64,000 nucleotides of DNA. Origin: Limnoperna fortunei (Eukaryota; Mollusca; Bivalvia; Mytilida; Modiolidae). Positions 22,430 to 33,629 of the stretch are shown here, piece by piece. Both the position numbers and the translations under genes were made by a program. Numbering within the stretch: position 1 is the first letter of the stretch; the number at the start of each line of letters is the position of its first letter. The notes below the pieces were generated by a model. It did no database searches, was not told the DNA's origin, and saw only the letters and a list, made by a program, of their open reading frames with translations. Where the stretch lies: contig OX104115.1 of NCBI GenBank assembly GCA_944474755.1, positions 33,305,080-33,369,079 of the forward strand, read 5' to 3'.

Positions 22430-23490
22430 AATGTGCGTTTTCATATTTGACCTATATTATGTCCATGGAAAGCTGTATTGGGTTGAGGATAGCTGTATTA
22501 GCCCGAGGCAACGCCGAGGGCTAATACAGTTATTCGAGGCCCAATACCGCTTCCCGAAGACAAAATACATTTCGAATATGAAAACATCCATTTAATGACA
22601 CTTTAATTAACCAGATGAGTAAATTTTGGTACCATTTTATCATTGACCAATATAGCTTTATTGATCCAATTCGGTTCTCATGTACATAATAACAGATTAA
22701 TATGAACAACCGTCAGTATGATAATGTAATTTTTGCCTTGAAAATTCTGCTGTAACGTTAATTTAAGTGATGCAAACGAATGTGTTTGTTTTTTAAATGA
22801 TATTTATATATAAATTACCGAAAGTGACATTCCTGTATTTGCCCCATTTTCTGTATTGAGCCTGTTTTTCCGTATTGGCCCTGTTTTCTGTATTTAGCCT
22901 GTTTTCTGTATTGAGCCTGTTTTTTCTGTATTTGGGCCTGTTTTTCTGTATTGGCCCCGATTTTCCTGTTTGGCCCTGTTTTTCCGTATTGGCTCCGTGT
23001 ACTATACATATATTGTATGGACAATTGCACATGTCTTCATATTTTACCTTTATTTTGTCCAATGGAAGCTGTATTGGGTTGAGGAGAGATGTATTAGCCC
23101 GAGGCAACGCCGAGGGCTAATACAGTTATTCGAGGCCCAATACCGCTTCCCGAAGACATAATACATGTCGAATATGAAAACACCCGTTTAATGACGCTTT
23201 TATTAACCAGTTCAGTAAATTGAAGTACCATTTTATCATTGACCAATATAGCATTGATCCAATTCGGTTTCATGGGCATAAAAGATTAATATGAACAACC
23301 GTCTATGAAAATGTTATTTTTTCCTTGAGAATTTTGCTGGGATTTACGTAATGCAAACGAATGTGTTTGTTTTCAAATAATATTTAATATATAAAAATTA
23401 TCGGAAGTGGCATTCCTGAATTGGCCCTGTTTTTCCGTATTGACCCCGTTTACTATAACCGTATTGTAAGGACAATTTCAAATGTATTAT
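22430..23490. repeat. Tandem duplication (~596-bp period) with GC hairpins
   Basis: Two copies (about 22430-23020 and 23030-23490) share a GC hairpin (22471-22549, 23069-23148), TTTATCATTGACCAATATAG and TATGAACAACCGTC. In the first copy, between 22850 and 22995, there is a minisatellite of CTGTATTGGCCCTGTTTTTC units, represented in the second by only one or two. The repetitive ORFs on both strands here are translated minisatellite. Confidence 0.75.
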
Positions 23491-24317
23491 ACTCTACTAG
23501 TTAATAAAATACATTTCTATTTATTGCTACACGGCAAAAATATATCACGTGACCATACCTATATTCTGGACTGACATTTATTCGACAGCAACACTTTCTA
23601 CAATGCTAATCTTTTCGGTTTTATAACAGTCTTGAACATTTTTTAAATTACGACTATTGTCAATGTCTGATAAATCTAGAATACTGTGTAGTAAGTTGTT
23701 TGTTTTTAGAATTCCAGATATATTAGAAAACAAATTTGTGGGACCGGTAACTATTAGGGCTGATTCGCAATTAATTTGTTCTAGTATGTATTTCTTATAA
23801 TTGGTCAAATATCCCATATCAAGTCTTAGATAGGCCTTATATAACGGGAATACATTTGGTCGATTAACCGCCTATCTATTTGAATTATAATTTCATAGTA
23901 ATATTTAACATCGAATTCGCTTTCAATACGACTTTCTGTATATGTGGGAACTTCCGACTCATGAGAACGCAAGATCAAGATGATTATGTGAAAAAAATGT
24001 ACATTATTCAATTTTAGGTGTGGGTGGTGCAGCGCTCCACTCTTACGGGATACGGTCATGGTTTTTGTCTTTTCGGGATTAAAAGTTACTGACCATTCGT
24101 TAGAATACATTAATTTTTTTGTAGGGTTAAGTTCAATTGAATGGATGCAACTTAAAGGTTTTCGACAATTGCATAAAAGTATATACTTCTTAGGTAATCA
24201 TATGCAAAAAGTTTAATGGGACAATTTGCCTCATTTACAATATCATTGATTAAGACATGTAAGATAAGAAAGATCCGCGGACCCAGAATCGAACCTTGGG
24301 GAACTCCTAAGTTTATA

Positions 24318-24749
24318 TTACTCTATGTGGACTCTACAATTTATAACCACCTGTTGCTGTCTGTTATATAAATAATCTTTAAACCATAGCAACACATTTC
24401 CAACGATACAAATCGTTTTTATTAATCTGTCAAATGCTTTGCTAATATTAAAGAAAATGTTCCGTACTTCTTTTCCTTCATCTAAACATTTGCTAAAAAC
24501 ATGAGCTAAATATAAAAAATGATTTCTATTAGAGTGTCTTGGCTTAAACCCTGATTGATGCTCAATAATGACGTCGCTTACGAAATTAAAAAAGATGCTT
24601 AAAAATACATTTTTCAAATGATTTTCCGACAGCAGATAATAAGGACATAGGGCGGTAATTTTCGAGTCTTTTTCATGGAACGGTATCACATTAGCAAGCT
24701 TCCATGATAGGGAAAAAAATTGTTTCGAAAGACGTTGAATAGAGTACAA
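24318..24749 (-). pseudogene. Reverse transcriptase fragment of the LINE
   Basis: The longest open piece (143 codons): KLANVIPFHEKDSK...HQSGFKPRHSNR...DEGKEVRNIFFNISKAFDR...LLWFKDYLYNRQQQVVI. These are fingers and palm motifs of non-LTR reverse transcriptases. A segment between ISKAFDR and LLWF is shortened, and the frame is lost on both sides. Confidence 0.85.
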
Positions 24750-25363
24750 AGAGGTTTTGCTAAAATGTCATGAGCAGCATGGAGTAGTCCAGCACTGATA
24801 GCATCTGGGCCAGTTGCCTTGTTTATATTTAATAATCTTAAAACGTATTGAAAACTTCATAGTTTTGAAAAACTATGTGATGTAGACAGCGGTTGGGGGA
24901 GGGGGGGGGGGGTAAATCATCAGCAGGTGTTCTCTGTTTTTTAAACCAAACTAAATATGACGCAGTTTTCCACCAGTCTCTTACATCAGTCATGCTGCTG
25001 TTTAGCTTATTGATAAGAGTTTTGAAATTTGTTTTCTTTTTCGTTAAAAACGATGTTCACCGTTTTATTTCGGGCTTTTCTAAATAGTTTCCAGTGATGT
25101 TGAAGGTTAGATGTTTTGGACGTATGTTTAGCCGATTACGTGTTCTGATGACCGTTCTCATAACATTATTCATCCAAAAATATTCTGACTTGTAATTAAT
25201 TAATTAGGGATAGAGTCATTCGCTGTTTGTAAGATAATAGTAATAGTAGCAAATTTTTCCAATAGTGTATCTAAATTATCGTCGGAATAAAAAATAACGG
25301 AGTGGCTATTTGTACGGCTGGCCAAAAAAATAGCTCTCGCGTTATTCGTCTAGCCTTCATCCT

Positions 25364-25433
25364 CAAAAGTCATGATTTCTGGGTCCACATAAGTGGACAC
25401 ATGAGGACACAGAAACCCTAACTTGTGAGGATG
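25364..25433. repeat. Hairpin element P2
   Basis: CATCCTCAAAAGTCATGATT TCTGGGTCCAC pairs with GGACACAGAAACCCTAACTT GTGAGGATG. It has the same stem as 11460-11531 and has landed within the LINE remains. Confidence 0.7.
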
Positions 25434-25779
25434 TCTAGCCTTTAGAAATGCGCATGTCACGAGCGTCCAGCAGCAGCAGGAGCCCGCGTCCATCTCTTTA
25501 TCTCTCCCTGCTATATGGCTTGTGAAGATTGTGAACGTCATATCGGCGATAAATTTTCACCTTATGAAGAATAACAATTAAGAATCTGTCAATTTGAAAT
25601 TAGCAAAAATGTATAATTTTACAAAAGAGATTCTCGCATTTACTTTAGGGGCATTTACTTTTAACCTTTAAGATCCTAACCAATAAAGCATGAGTATTGA
25701 ATAAATCGAAACTTGGCCCTGGGTAAAGCATGACAAATAAAGCTCAAAGGACAAATAAAACAGAAGTTATTTTCTAGAT

Positions 25780-26000
25780 CATATATACCCGGACAATAGC
25801 CTAGAGGCTAGCCGGAAGAATAGTGTCATAGCTATTTTACCTTCAAATTTTAAGGAAAAATAAATAAAATAAATTTTTATAAAAAAAAATAAAATATATA
25901 AAAAATCACTAATAGTGTAATAGCTATTTTCTCGGTTAGCCGGACAAATAGTCTCATGGCTATTTAATTTCCAGTTAGCCGGACAAATAGCAACTACCTA
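25780..26000. repeat. Short repeats TAGCCGGACAAATAG
   Basis: TAGCCGGA(C/A)(A/G)AATAGT and ATAGCTATTT recur several times between about 25800 and 25990, with a related GGCTGGCCAAAAAAATAG near 25318. An inserted small repeat cluster within the LINE remains; no further assignment. Confidence 0.4.
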
Positions 26001-26125
26001 AAAATAAATGCCGTCCCAATTATATTTCCTTGTTTTCCTCACCATTTAACGTAATCGCCTTAATTGTAGAGCCACATTCTCCTCTTAAAACACGTACGAA
26101 AAGGATTTTCAATTTTCATTAAGTC

Positions 26126-26344
26126 TTAAGTCGGACACTGAAATCTAGCATTTGTGTTCAGGAACGGCTCGCCCACATGTACACGATAAACGGCAGCGGA
26201 ATTATTTGATATGACAAGATCAATTAAAGAACTCGAATTTTCAGAGAAATGAGTCTCATCATTAATAAATTGAATCATATCATACATAGATAAGATACTT
26301 CCTATTTTTGTATTTTTCGTATATTTGTTCTTCATTGAAATCAC
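26126..26344 (-). pseudogene. Endonuclease fragment of the LINE
   Basis: It encodes MIQFINDETHFSENSSSLID, LVISNNSAAVYRVHVGEPFL and NTNARFQCP, typical of the C-terminal half of the apurinic-type endonuclease of CR1-like LINEs. GDFN, which should precede it in the same frame, is displaced by a frameshift. Confidence 0.8.
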
Positions 26345-26735
26345 CCAGAATTAAAATAGCGTCACTACAGTATATTCAGCCAAGTCGATAGATTGTTCAA
26401 ACAGGCGGCCTATATATATAGAATGTTCCAATAAGAATGTTAAGGGTCTGTTGTTGTTTTAAATTTTGCTTCAACCAATACACATTCTAACCCATGTACC
26501 CTCGTCTCTCTATAGCTAGATCCAGTCTTCTGACGTCACTGAATGTAGTTTCAAAATAAACGATGACTCCCACACCATGCCTGTAAAAACGATCTAAAAA
26601 GTGGGAGGGGGGGGGTTTCTATGGTAACCAAAGTTCCTTCAATGTTTGGGTTCAACCACACAATAAAACAAGGTTTATCGAGATTACATACTCAGCATTG
26701 ATCAAAATCTAATTTAGGACAATGATGTAATAAGT

Positions 26736-26933
26736 ATTATATGTACATGTGTATTATGTTGATTCAGCTGTGTGGTGGTATTGAACTAAATCCTGGCCCG
26801 TCCTCTGTGGCCTCTGAACTCTCATCAACGATTTCTGCTACCGGGAGAGTTCAGATGCCACGGAGAACGGGCCAGGATTTAGTTCAATATCACCACACAG
26901 CTGAATCAACATAATACACATGTACATAATAAT
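26736..26933. repeat. Head-to-head inverted LINE leader with 2A-like motif
   Basis: About 88-bp arms (26736-26823 and 26845-26933) are inverted copies. On the minus strand the right arm reads MLIQLCGDIELNPGP, matching the 2A consensus D(V/I)ExNPGP. On the plus strand the left arm reads MLIQLCGGIELNPGP, with Asp changed to Gly. 2A-like leaders are known at the N-termini of some non-LTR retrotransposon ORFs. The right arm has the same orientation as, and lies upstream of, the LINE at 23575-26560, so it is probably that element's ORF start. Confidence 0.75.
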
Positions 26934-27734
26934 ACTAATTACATCATTTCTATACAAATTAGTAGACTCAAAAGAACGCATCACTCTTTTGTATGTATTA
27001 TCTTTTTTACAATTGGTTTCCCTCTGGGACTTTTATTACAAAAAAACGGTGTTTTGTATTTTCTGCTTCTATTTATAATAAAATATATAAAATCATTATT
27101 GGTATTGAATTATAGCTTTGTTTTAATTAAGCAATTCCTGACAAAGAAGCAGTTGAAGTAATTCCATCCTTACAAGTCACGGTTTCTACGTGGACACGTT
27201 AGACACAAAAACCCTGACTTTGACGATAATCTAATTCTATTAAAGAGTTTTTGTTCAGTTGGAGGGATAATAGTTTTACGTGTGTGCAGGTAAATTTGGG
27301 TTTAATACCGTAGCAAAATATGGAAACAATTAGATAAATTGACTTAAATACATCTGGTGATTTTTAATATTAAAAGCACTTTCCATTTTTCTGAATTTTT
27401 TTTAGGGAATGTTGCCCCCCTCGTAACTGCTAACCGCTACAGCTACGATATTAATACAACTGAATTTGGGACGCATTGCTGGCACACTGTTAATATAATA
27501 GAAAGAGAAATTTTTTTAGAAACGAACCAAAGCCAATAAAAATCACAGTTCAAACAATAATAATAAAACAAGAACACTGTAAAATTTCTAGTGTCAATAT
27601 ATAGGACATTTCACTTGCGATAATAAATGATAAACACTCTTTAACGAAGAAGGAGGAACAATTAGTGTCAACTACAATTCATTTGTATGCACAAATTATA
27701 CCAAAAAAGTTTTAAGTTGTGAAAGTTGGTGAAA
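26934..27734. other. Intergenic sequence with hairpin P3
   Basis: 27166-27229 (CATCCTTACAAGTCACGGTT TCTACGTGGACACG...GACACAAAAACCCTGACTT) is a degraded member of the P1/P2 hairpin family. Nothing else recognised. Confidence 0.45.
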
Positions 27735-27960
27735 AAGGGGTGGGATGGAACATGAGGAACAAAATTTTGACTGCCACTGGAAAAAATATGGAGTATTATG
27801 TATAGTTGTAGAATTTAGAATTTTGTAGCGGCTACAATGAGCCTACTCTTTTCGAAATCTACAAAAGGTCTTTATGTGCAAGAAGAGTGGCACTCCGTAA
27901 ACACGTTACCCACTAAGGTCCGCGGCCAGGCTTTCCGTATTACCTGACAATCCCACCGAG
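27735..27960 (-). repeat. Repeat family R2, copy b (inverted)
   Basis: TGACTGCCACTGGAAAA, TTTTGTAGCGGCTACAATGA GCC and ACGTTACCCACTAAGGTCCG CGGCCAGGCTTTCCGTATTA are the reverse complement of 17105-17456. The upstream third is missing. Confidence 0.8.
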
Positions 27961-28105
27961 CGGGTTGAGAAATATTACATCTTGTTAATTTTTGCTGTTA
28001 ATGTGTTGTCATAGGAACTAGATAATGTTATTTAAACATGTGTTTTGGTTCTTCTATTTATATAGGTAATATTTGCTCCAGTACAAATTAATTTGGGGGT
28101 GGGGG

Positions 28106-28365
28106 GTGGGGGCTATGTTTCCGAGTGGTTAAGGTAGTTCGTTTTTTATAAATCAAGTGGTCCTTCAACACCGAGATTGCGAGTTCGAGTCTCATCGCGG
28201 GCAGGGTGTACTCAACTCCAATTTTGATTGACAAGGATTGCCAGTTTTCCTACCGAAGGTCGAGGTTTTCTCCGGGTACTCCGGCTTCCAATAAAAACGG
28301 AACCCCATGATATAGCTGAAAAATTGCTGAAAGTGGCGTTAAAAACGATTCAAACAAACACATTA
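28106..28365 (+). mobile_element. tRNA-derived SINE
   Basis: CGAGTGGTTAAGGTAGTTCG (A box), GCGAGTTCGAGTCTCATCGC GGGCAGGGTGTACTCAACTC C, TTGACAAGGATTGCCAGTTT TCCTACCG and GCTGAAAAATTGCTGAAAGT GGCG: same family as 16601, with scattered changes and a damaged 5' end. Confidence 0.88.
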
Positions 28366-29238
28366 TTTGGCTTCTAGGAATGCAGACCATGTAAAAGTTT
28401 GCCCCATAAAAAACAGAAATCCCATCCGGAGAAAATCCTATGCAACGAATACAATATAAAGGAGCTGAAATATGGCTGAATTGTTGCTGAATTCTTGTTA
28501 ACTTAATGCTACCATAACACTACAAGTCAACAACATACATACTAGAATGATGCAAATGGTTCTCAATACACACTAAAACAATACTAAAACCCCGCTTTAT
28601 ACATGCTAGAATCTTACCGACTAATTGCTGAATATATACTACAACAGAATTAAAAATCCACTAAAGTCATGCTGGATTCTTGCTACAACAGTATTCATGA
28701 ATGTGTTCTATATCCTTCTAAATATGCACTATGTTTTGGCTAAAACATGCTGGTTAGCTAATTTGCATATTTATACTTTACATGTACTAAACAGTCATGC
28801 TGAATTGCATAATTGACATGCTTAATTTAAGCTACAAATTGTGGTAATTTTATACTAGTACATTTGAAAAGATTTGATTGGCTATTGATTAAAACAATTA
28901 GCATGATTTAGCAGTGTCTGAGGTATTTGAGCTAGTATAATTTAGTGTTACTAATACATGCTAACAATCTATTTCTGATTATCATGTAATTTCTAGCTTA
29001 TTGGTATGATATATATCCTTAAAATAGACTAGATGTATGCTGAAAAGATGCTACTCTTTGGTCTGGGTTAAGCATCTGCTGATGCTGCTTACCATTAGAA
29101 AATCACATTCAGTTCCACAAGACAGGCATAAAAGAAATAATAGATTTAGATATTTTGAGTATATTATGAAGTTTTTCTGAAAACTAGCAAAACTGTCACA
29201 TAGGACTGAATGTTGTGTAAGGCTGTCAAATCTAAAAA
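28366..29238. other. Intergenic sequence with simple TGCTGAA/ACTAAAA repetition
   Basis: Between about 28480 and 29060, words such as TGCTGAAT, TACTAAAA, CATGCTAGA and TTGCTACAAC recur without fixed period. This is a cryptic low-complexity region and non-coding. Confidence 0.4.
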
Positions 29239-30203
29239 ACTAGAGGCTCCCAGGAGCCTGTATCACTCACCTGAACCTGAAACCAAACAACCCTTTTTTA
29301 TCCAGCTTTTCTTTGCTATAAAGAATTGCCCAACACTTCTGCAAAAGTCATTAATTTTGACCTTTTAAGGGAAATAACTCCTATAAGGAGGAGCTTTTGA
29401 TGCTTAGAGGGAGAAGGGAGGTTTACTTCAAATTTGCTGTACCTGTTATACTTTTTTAACTATCAGCATAACTCTTTTGACTCCCCCCCACCCATTTTCT
29501 ATTTTAAGCCAACATAGCTATGTAGGTAGTCAGGTGTCATGATTTGCACAATTTTGGTAGAGGACGTCCTAAAGATGATGTGTGCAATGTTTCAAAGCAG
29601 TCCTTTAATGGGTTAAAGAGGAGAAGATTTTTAAAAAATCAATTAAAACCGATTTAAAAAAACAGTTCAAGGGGAATAACTCTTAAACGGTTCATCAGAC
29701 AATCTTAACCCTAAGTCATTTTTGTAGCCCTTATAGAGCAGAACAATTAAGCAATGCTAACTTTTTCTCTAGTTCTAATAATTTTCAAGATTTTGAGGCA
29801 AAAATGTCAAAAATAATCAATTTCGACAATTAAAGGGCAATAACTCCTATAAGGGGTCATCATACAACTTTGACCCAATGGAGTGTTTCATAGAGCTTTT
29901 GATGCTGAAGAAGGATGGTCTCTTTGGTTTTCCTGTATCTGTTATACTTTTTGAACTATAAGCCAAAAACTGTATTTTGACCTCCCTGTTCTATTTTTAG
30001 CCATGGTGGCCATGTTCGTTGGTCTGAGGCCATGATTTGTGCAAACTTGGCAGAGGACATTTTACTGATGATGTGTGCAAAATTTCAAAACAATCCCTTC
30101 AGTGGTTTTGGAGGAGAAGATTATTAAAGAAAAGTTAACGACGATGACGACGGACGCCAAGTGATGGCAATAGCTCACATGACCCTTCGGGTCAGGTGAG
30201 CTC
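29239..30203. mobile_element. Helitron-like element, copy H3
   Basis: It starts ACTAGAGGCTCCCAGGAGCC TGTATCACTCACCTGA and ends ATAGCTCACATGACCCTTCG GGTCAGGTGAGCTC after GACGATGACGACGGACGCCA AGTGATGG. The core has two diverged units (AGGG(A/C)AATAACTCCTATAAGG) and a non-repetitive middle. It looks older than H1 and H4. Confidence 0.7.
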
Positions 30204-31297
30204 AAAAAGGGTTTTGAATGTTTACAAACTTTGTCCAAACAAAACTGCATGTATTTTTGTTAATAACAGATAAACATGTTTGTAGAATTCTTACAATAAC
30301 TAAAAGCATTTAATAAGAATTTCTTTTTATTTAGAAATATACTAACAGTATTCAGTAAAAAAAAATTCCCTAAAATTTGTTAAACATATGCAACAGGGTT
30401 AAAATTACAAAACTAAAATAACAATTGACAAAACATACAACAAAAATGTTCAACAAATTAACATTTATGAGCCCGACATCTTATGTTGTTTTCACAAACA
30501 ACCATCTTTTACCATTGATCTCTGTAGTGTCTTAGGAGGCAAGATAAATTTATGGAAGTACAATAAGTGCCTATTTATCATTGATTAATAATCAATCAAT
30601 CAGAATTAAATTTAGTCTTAAGCACTGATTGTTTTTGATGCTTCTAATATAATATTTATCTCAAAAAGAAGTTTTCATTTTAAACATGATTTAATTTCCA
30701 CAGTATCAAGGTTCAGAAAACACTGGTTAGTTAATTATAAAATGTATTGAATAGCTACAAAATGTATTGGTTTGAATTTAAAATGGATATTATATTTAAC
30801 AACTAAAAGGTAGTCTCAGGAGGGGTGGGGCTTTACCCATGAGTATTAGTTGTAGATGTACGAAGATAGTTTTTTTATGAATTTGCATGAACATTCAAAT
30901 CAATCAATGCATCATTGTATATTCTATAATAATTTGTAAATAAAGTTTCAGGTAAATGACAAATAACAAGTATTTAATTAAAAAGAACCATTAATTTAAT
31001 GGAAAAAAGATGTTAAAAATTTTGCAAATTTATACCCTCTGCCTTGCAAGATTTTAATTTTCACAACAAAACAGCTGAATTAAAATTAGTTAATAAAAAC
31101 TAAAGCTTGTTATATTTCAAAGTGGTTTGTTAGAGAATCTAGCTATCATTTGCTCACTGAAGATTTCTGGGTCTTTTATAAGCAAAAAGTTTATTTTATA
31201 GACAAAAATTCTTACAAAAAAAACCAAATTGATGTTTAATTTAAATCAGATGGAGTGGAATCAAGTTCAATGTAGAAACATAACAAGTTCTATAATA
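30204..31297. other. Intergenic AT-rich sequence
   Basis: No repeat or coding pattern recognised. Confidence 0.4.
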
Positions 31298-31303
31298 TCT
31301 AAC

Positions 31304-31722
31304 CAGGGTTCCCACAAAGATTTTCATTTCAATTTCAAGGAGTTCTTCACTTTTCAAGGACTTTCCAAGGGTTTTTAAATCCTTTTCGACCTCCTTTGGA
31401 ATGGCGAACATCGTCAGTTTCATTGACCAAAATAAAATATTGAAATGTGAAGCCCTTGATTAATTTCACAAGTCCTAAAAGATGTATCCTGATTGAAAGC
31501 ATAGTTGCAAATTATTTTGCCCCTTTGAAAGAAAAAATAAGACTGCAAAACTGTGTAATATAAATGGATAAGGCAATCTGGATTACTTTTAAATGTAAAT
31601 AATTTTTCCATTTTTTCCCTTATTTTCATGATTTTGATGAATTTCCCAGACTTTTCCCAACCAATAAAGGAAAAATTAAATTCTCGATCTTTTTCTGTAT
31701 TTAGGTTCATGTGTGAACCCTG
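31304..31722. mobile_element. MITE with CAGGGTTCCCACA ends and TCTAAC flanks
   Basis: Left end CAGGGTTCCCACA and right end TGTGTGAACCCTG are inverted. TCTAAC directly abuts both sides (31298-31303, 31723-31728). The interior is rich in TTTCAAGGACTTTCCAAGG phrases. CAGGG ends suggest the hAT group, which usually makes 8-bp duplications; only 6 bp match here, so the class is unsure. The minus ORFs inside are not genes. Confidence 0.65.
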
Positions 31723-31871
31723 TCTAACAGCATCTAAAAAATTATATGAACAATAATAACTAGTATTACAAAAAAATCATATCCTCATGATTAATGTAGA
31801 AATATACAAAGTACTAACATATCTATCATCATCTACAAAGGTAAAAATAACATATAACACGTATTATATAT

Positions 31872-32140
31872 AGGATCTTACATTGGTACGAGTGGATTAT
31901 CGGATTTCTCCAATCGAGATAGTTAAATTTCCATAATTTAACTATCGAGACTGGAGAAATCTGATAATCCAAGAGTACTAATGTAAGATTCTGTTTCTCT
32001 AATTTTAAAAAGTAATAAATTTGAGAAATGAAGTACAAATTCTCCCAACCCCAATTTTACGTTCATGACTTGAATACGCGGTAAATATTTTCCACACCGG
32101 TCAAGCGGTTGAAATATTACGTCAAAATTAGAGAAAGATA
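31872..32140. mobile_element. Composite hairpin + MITE, family M2, copy a
   Basis: First part (31872-31992): foldback GGATCTTACATTGGTACGAG ... GGAGAAATCTGATAATCC ... ACTAATGTAAGATTC with ~55-bp arms. Second part: TTTCTCTAATTTTAAAAAG ... CAAAATTAGAGAAA ends. The same pair occurs together at 52738-53069, so it behaves as one unit. Confidence 0.65.
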
Positions 32141-33629
32141 TATTATATCATCAAGATCAATGTAAAAAATATAACTAGTACCAAAGTAATATAATATCTG
32201 TAGCAATATATTTGACATTTCTCCTATCTACCATTGTGTTCTGTAATGGAATATATAGGATTCATAGTTATTACCATATCTATAACACAAGTACTGTTTA
32301 TTACCAGAAAACCTTTTAACTTGTTTATCTTTTTGATGTGAATGGTTATTATTTACTCAAAATATGTCAATGATGTGTAATTAAGGAATATTTTAAATTT
32401 CTAAATAGGTTATACCATGTAACCTGTTAAGAAATCTGAAATATTCCATATAATTTAACTTAAACTATAATTTGACACTTTTAATTGTATAAACAGTGAT
32501 GGAACTATTTGAATGTAAATGGCGTAAGAATAGGATTGTGTATAATCTGGTCGCTCCATTTGAATTAGAGATCAGATTTCAGCTAATAAACGAAATTAAT
32601 TACATACATTTGCATCAATAATGACCAAAATTTATACAAAAATTTTCATAAATGAAACAACCTCAAGTTCTTAAAAAAAAATTGTTATTTTTGTTTACTG
32701 AAACTGTAATGTTTACATGTGCCTTAGATATGAATAACAGTTTTACCAAAAATCATGCAATGAACTGATTTTTAAATGGAAGCACACATTTGGAAATGTC
32801 TATTACAACACAACATATTTTTACAAATCATGTTTATAAAATTTAAAGACATTTAAATGTAAATGGACGGAAACATTAAAGAGACAAACAACAGGTACTG
32901 TGACGAATAAACATCAACAGTACAGAAAAACAAAGATAAACACAAGTACTACATGGACGGTTTGTAAAAGAATTAACAGTGCTATATTTTTGAAAGGCAA
33001 GATAATGTTTTTTATATGGTATTTTAAATACACAGCAATTTACATGTACTTGTTTGTTTACACTCAATAAATGCAGACCATAAAGACATTTCTGCATAAT
33101 CCCCAAAACATTGGCTAAAATAGTGGAGTTTAATAAAAGTAAGTAACTGTTCAAAATTATAATCATATGCAAGTGCAGATAAATATAAGTTAACATTTTA
33201 CTATATTTAACAGTTTAAAAAACACCTCAACAAATCCAAGTAAACAATAAAAATATTTTTCAAGAATATTCAAAATTTCTGAACAGGTTAAAGATTATAG
33301 CTTGTTTATAATTTTTGAAATATTCCTAATATTTACATGATATAAATAAAAAATTTTAACAGTAAAAATAGGTCAAGTGACCATTGCAAGTTATTTCATA
33401 TAACCTGTATTGATCCATTGGAATTGGCCAATTTCAGCTTACAAAGCAAATTAGGCTATATCCAAATAGTAATATGAAAAAAAATAATAGGATGTTGATT
33501 TATGTACACACTATGCAAAGAGATCAAAGATTAACCATGATTAACAAAGAGTATTCTATCAAGATTGGTGTCACAGAATATATGTAAAAATACTTATCGC
33601 TATTTTGCAGTATTTTCCTTTGATCTTTG
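32141..33629. other. Intergenic AT-rich sequence
   Basis: No gene or repeat recognised. The 106-aa minus ORF at 32876-33196 shows no family pattern. Confidence 0.35.

Larger units (their letters stand above)
23575..26560 (-). mobile_element. Decayed non-LTR retrotransposon (LINE), endonuclease plus reverse transcriptase
   Basis: Read 5'-3' on the minus strand: endonuclease pieces CVLVEAKF and YRPP (26400-26500), ILILGDFN (~26340-26370), THFSENSSSLIDLVISNN and VGEPFLNTNARFQCP (26126-26290). Then reverse transcriptase: HQSGFKPRHS, FFNISKAFDR (motif A, ~24440), GVPQGSILGP (motif B, ~24290), KLFAYDY at 24194-24217 (motif C, normally FADD), WSVTFNPEKTKTMTVSRKSG (24040-24090) and LEQINCESALIVTG (23740-23790). 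Several frameshifts and the Asp-to-Tyr change in motif C show it is dead. The pattern fits the CR1/Jockey-like groups; the exact clade is not resolved. Confidence 0.85.

Noticed and set aside
22793..23120. Repetitive ORFs on both strands (Gln/Lys/Tyr/Arg-rich on minus, Phe/Ser/Val/Leu-rich on plus)
   Set aside because: They are translations of the CTGTATTGGCC minisatellite on opposite strands; no start context, splice signals or family match.
23575..26560. Functional reverse transcriptase gene
   Set aside because: Multiple frameshifts and FAYDY in place of the FADD catalytic box.
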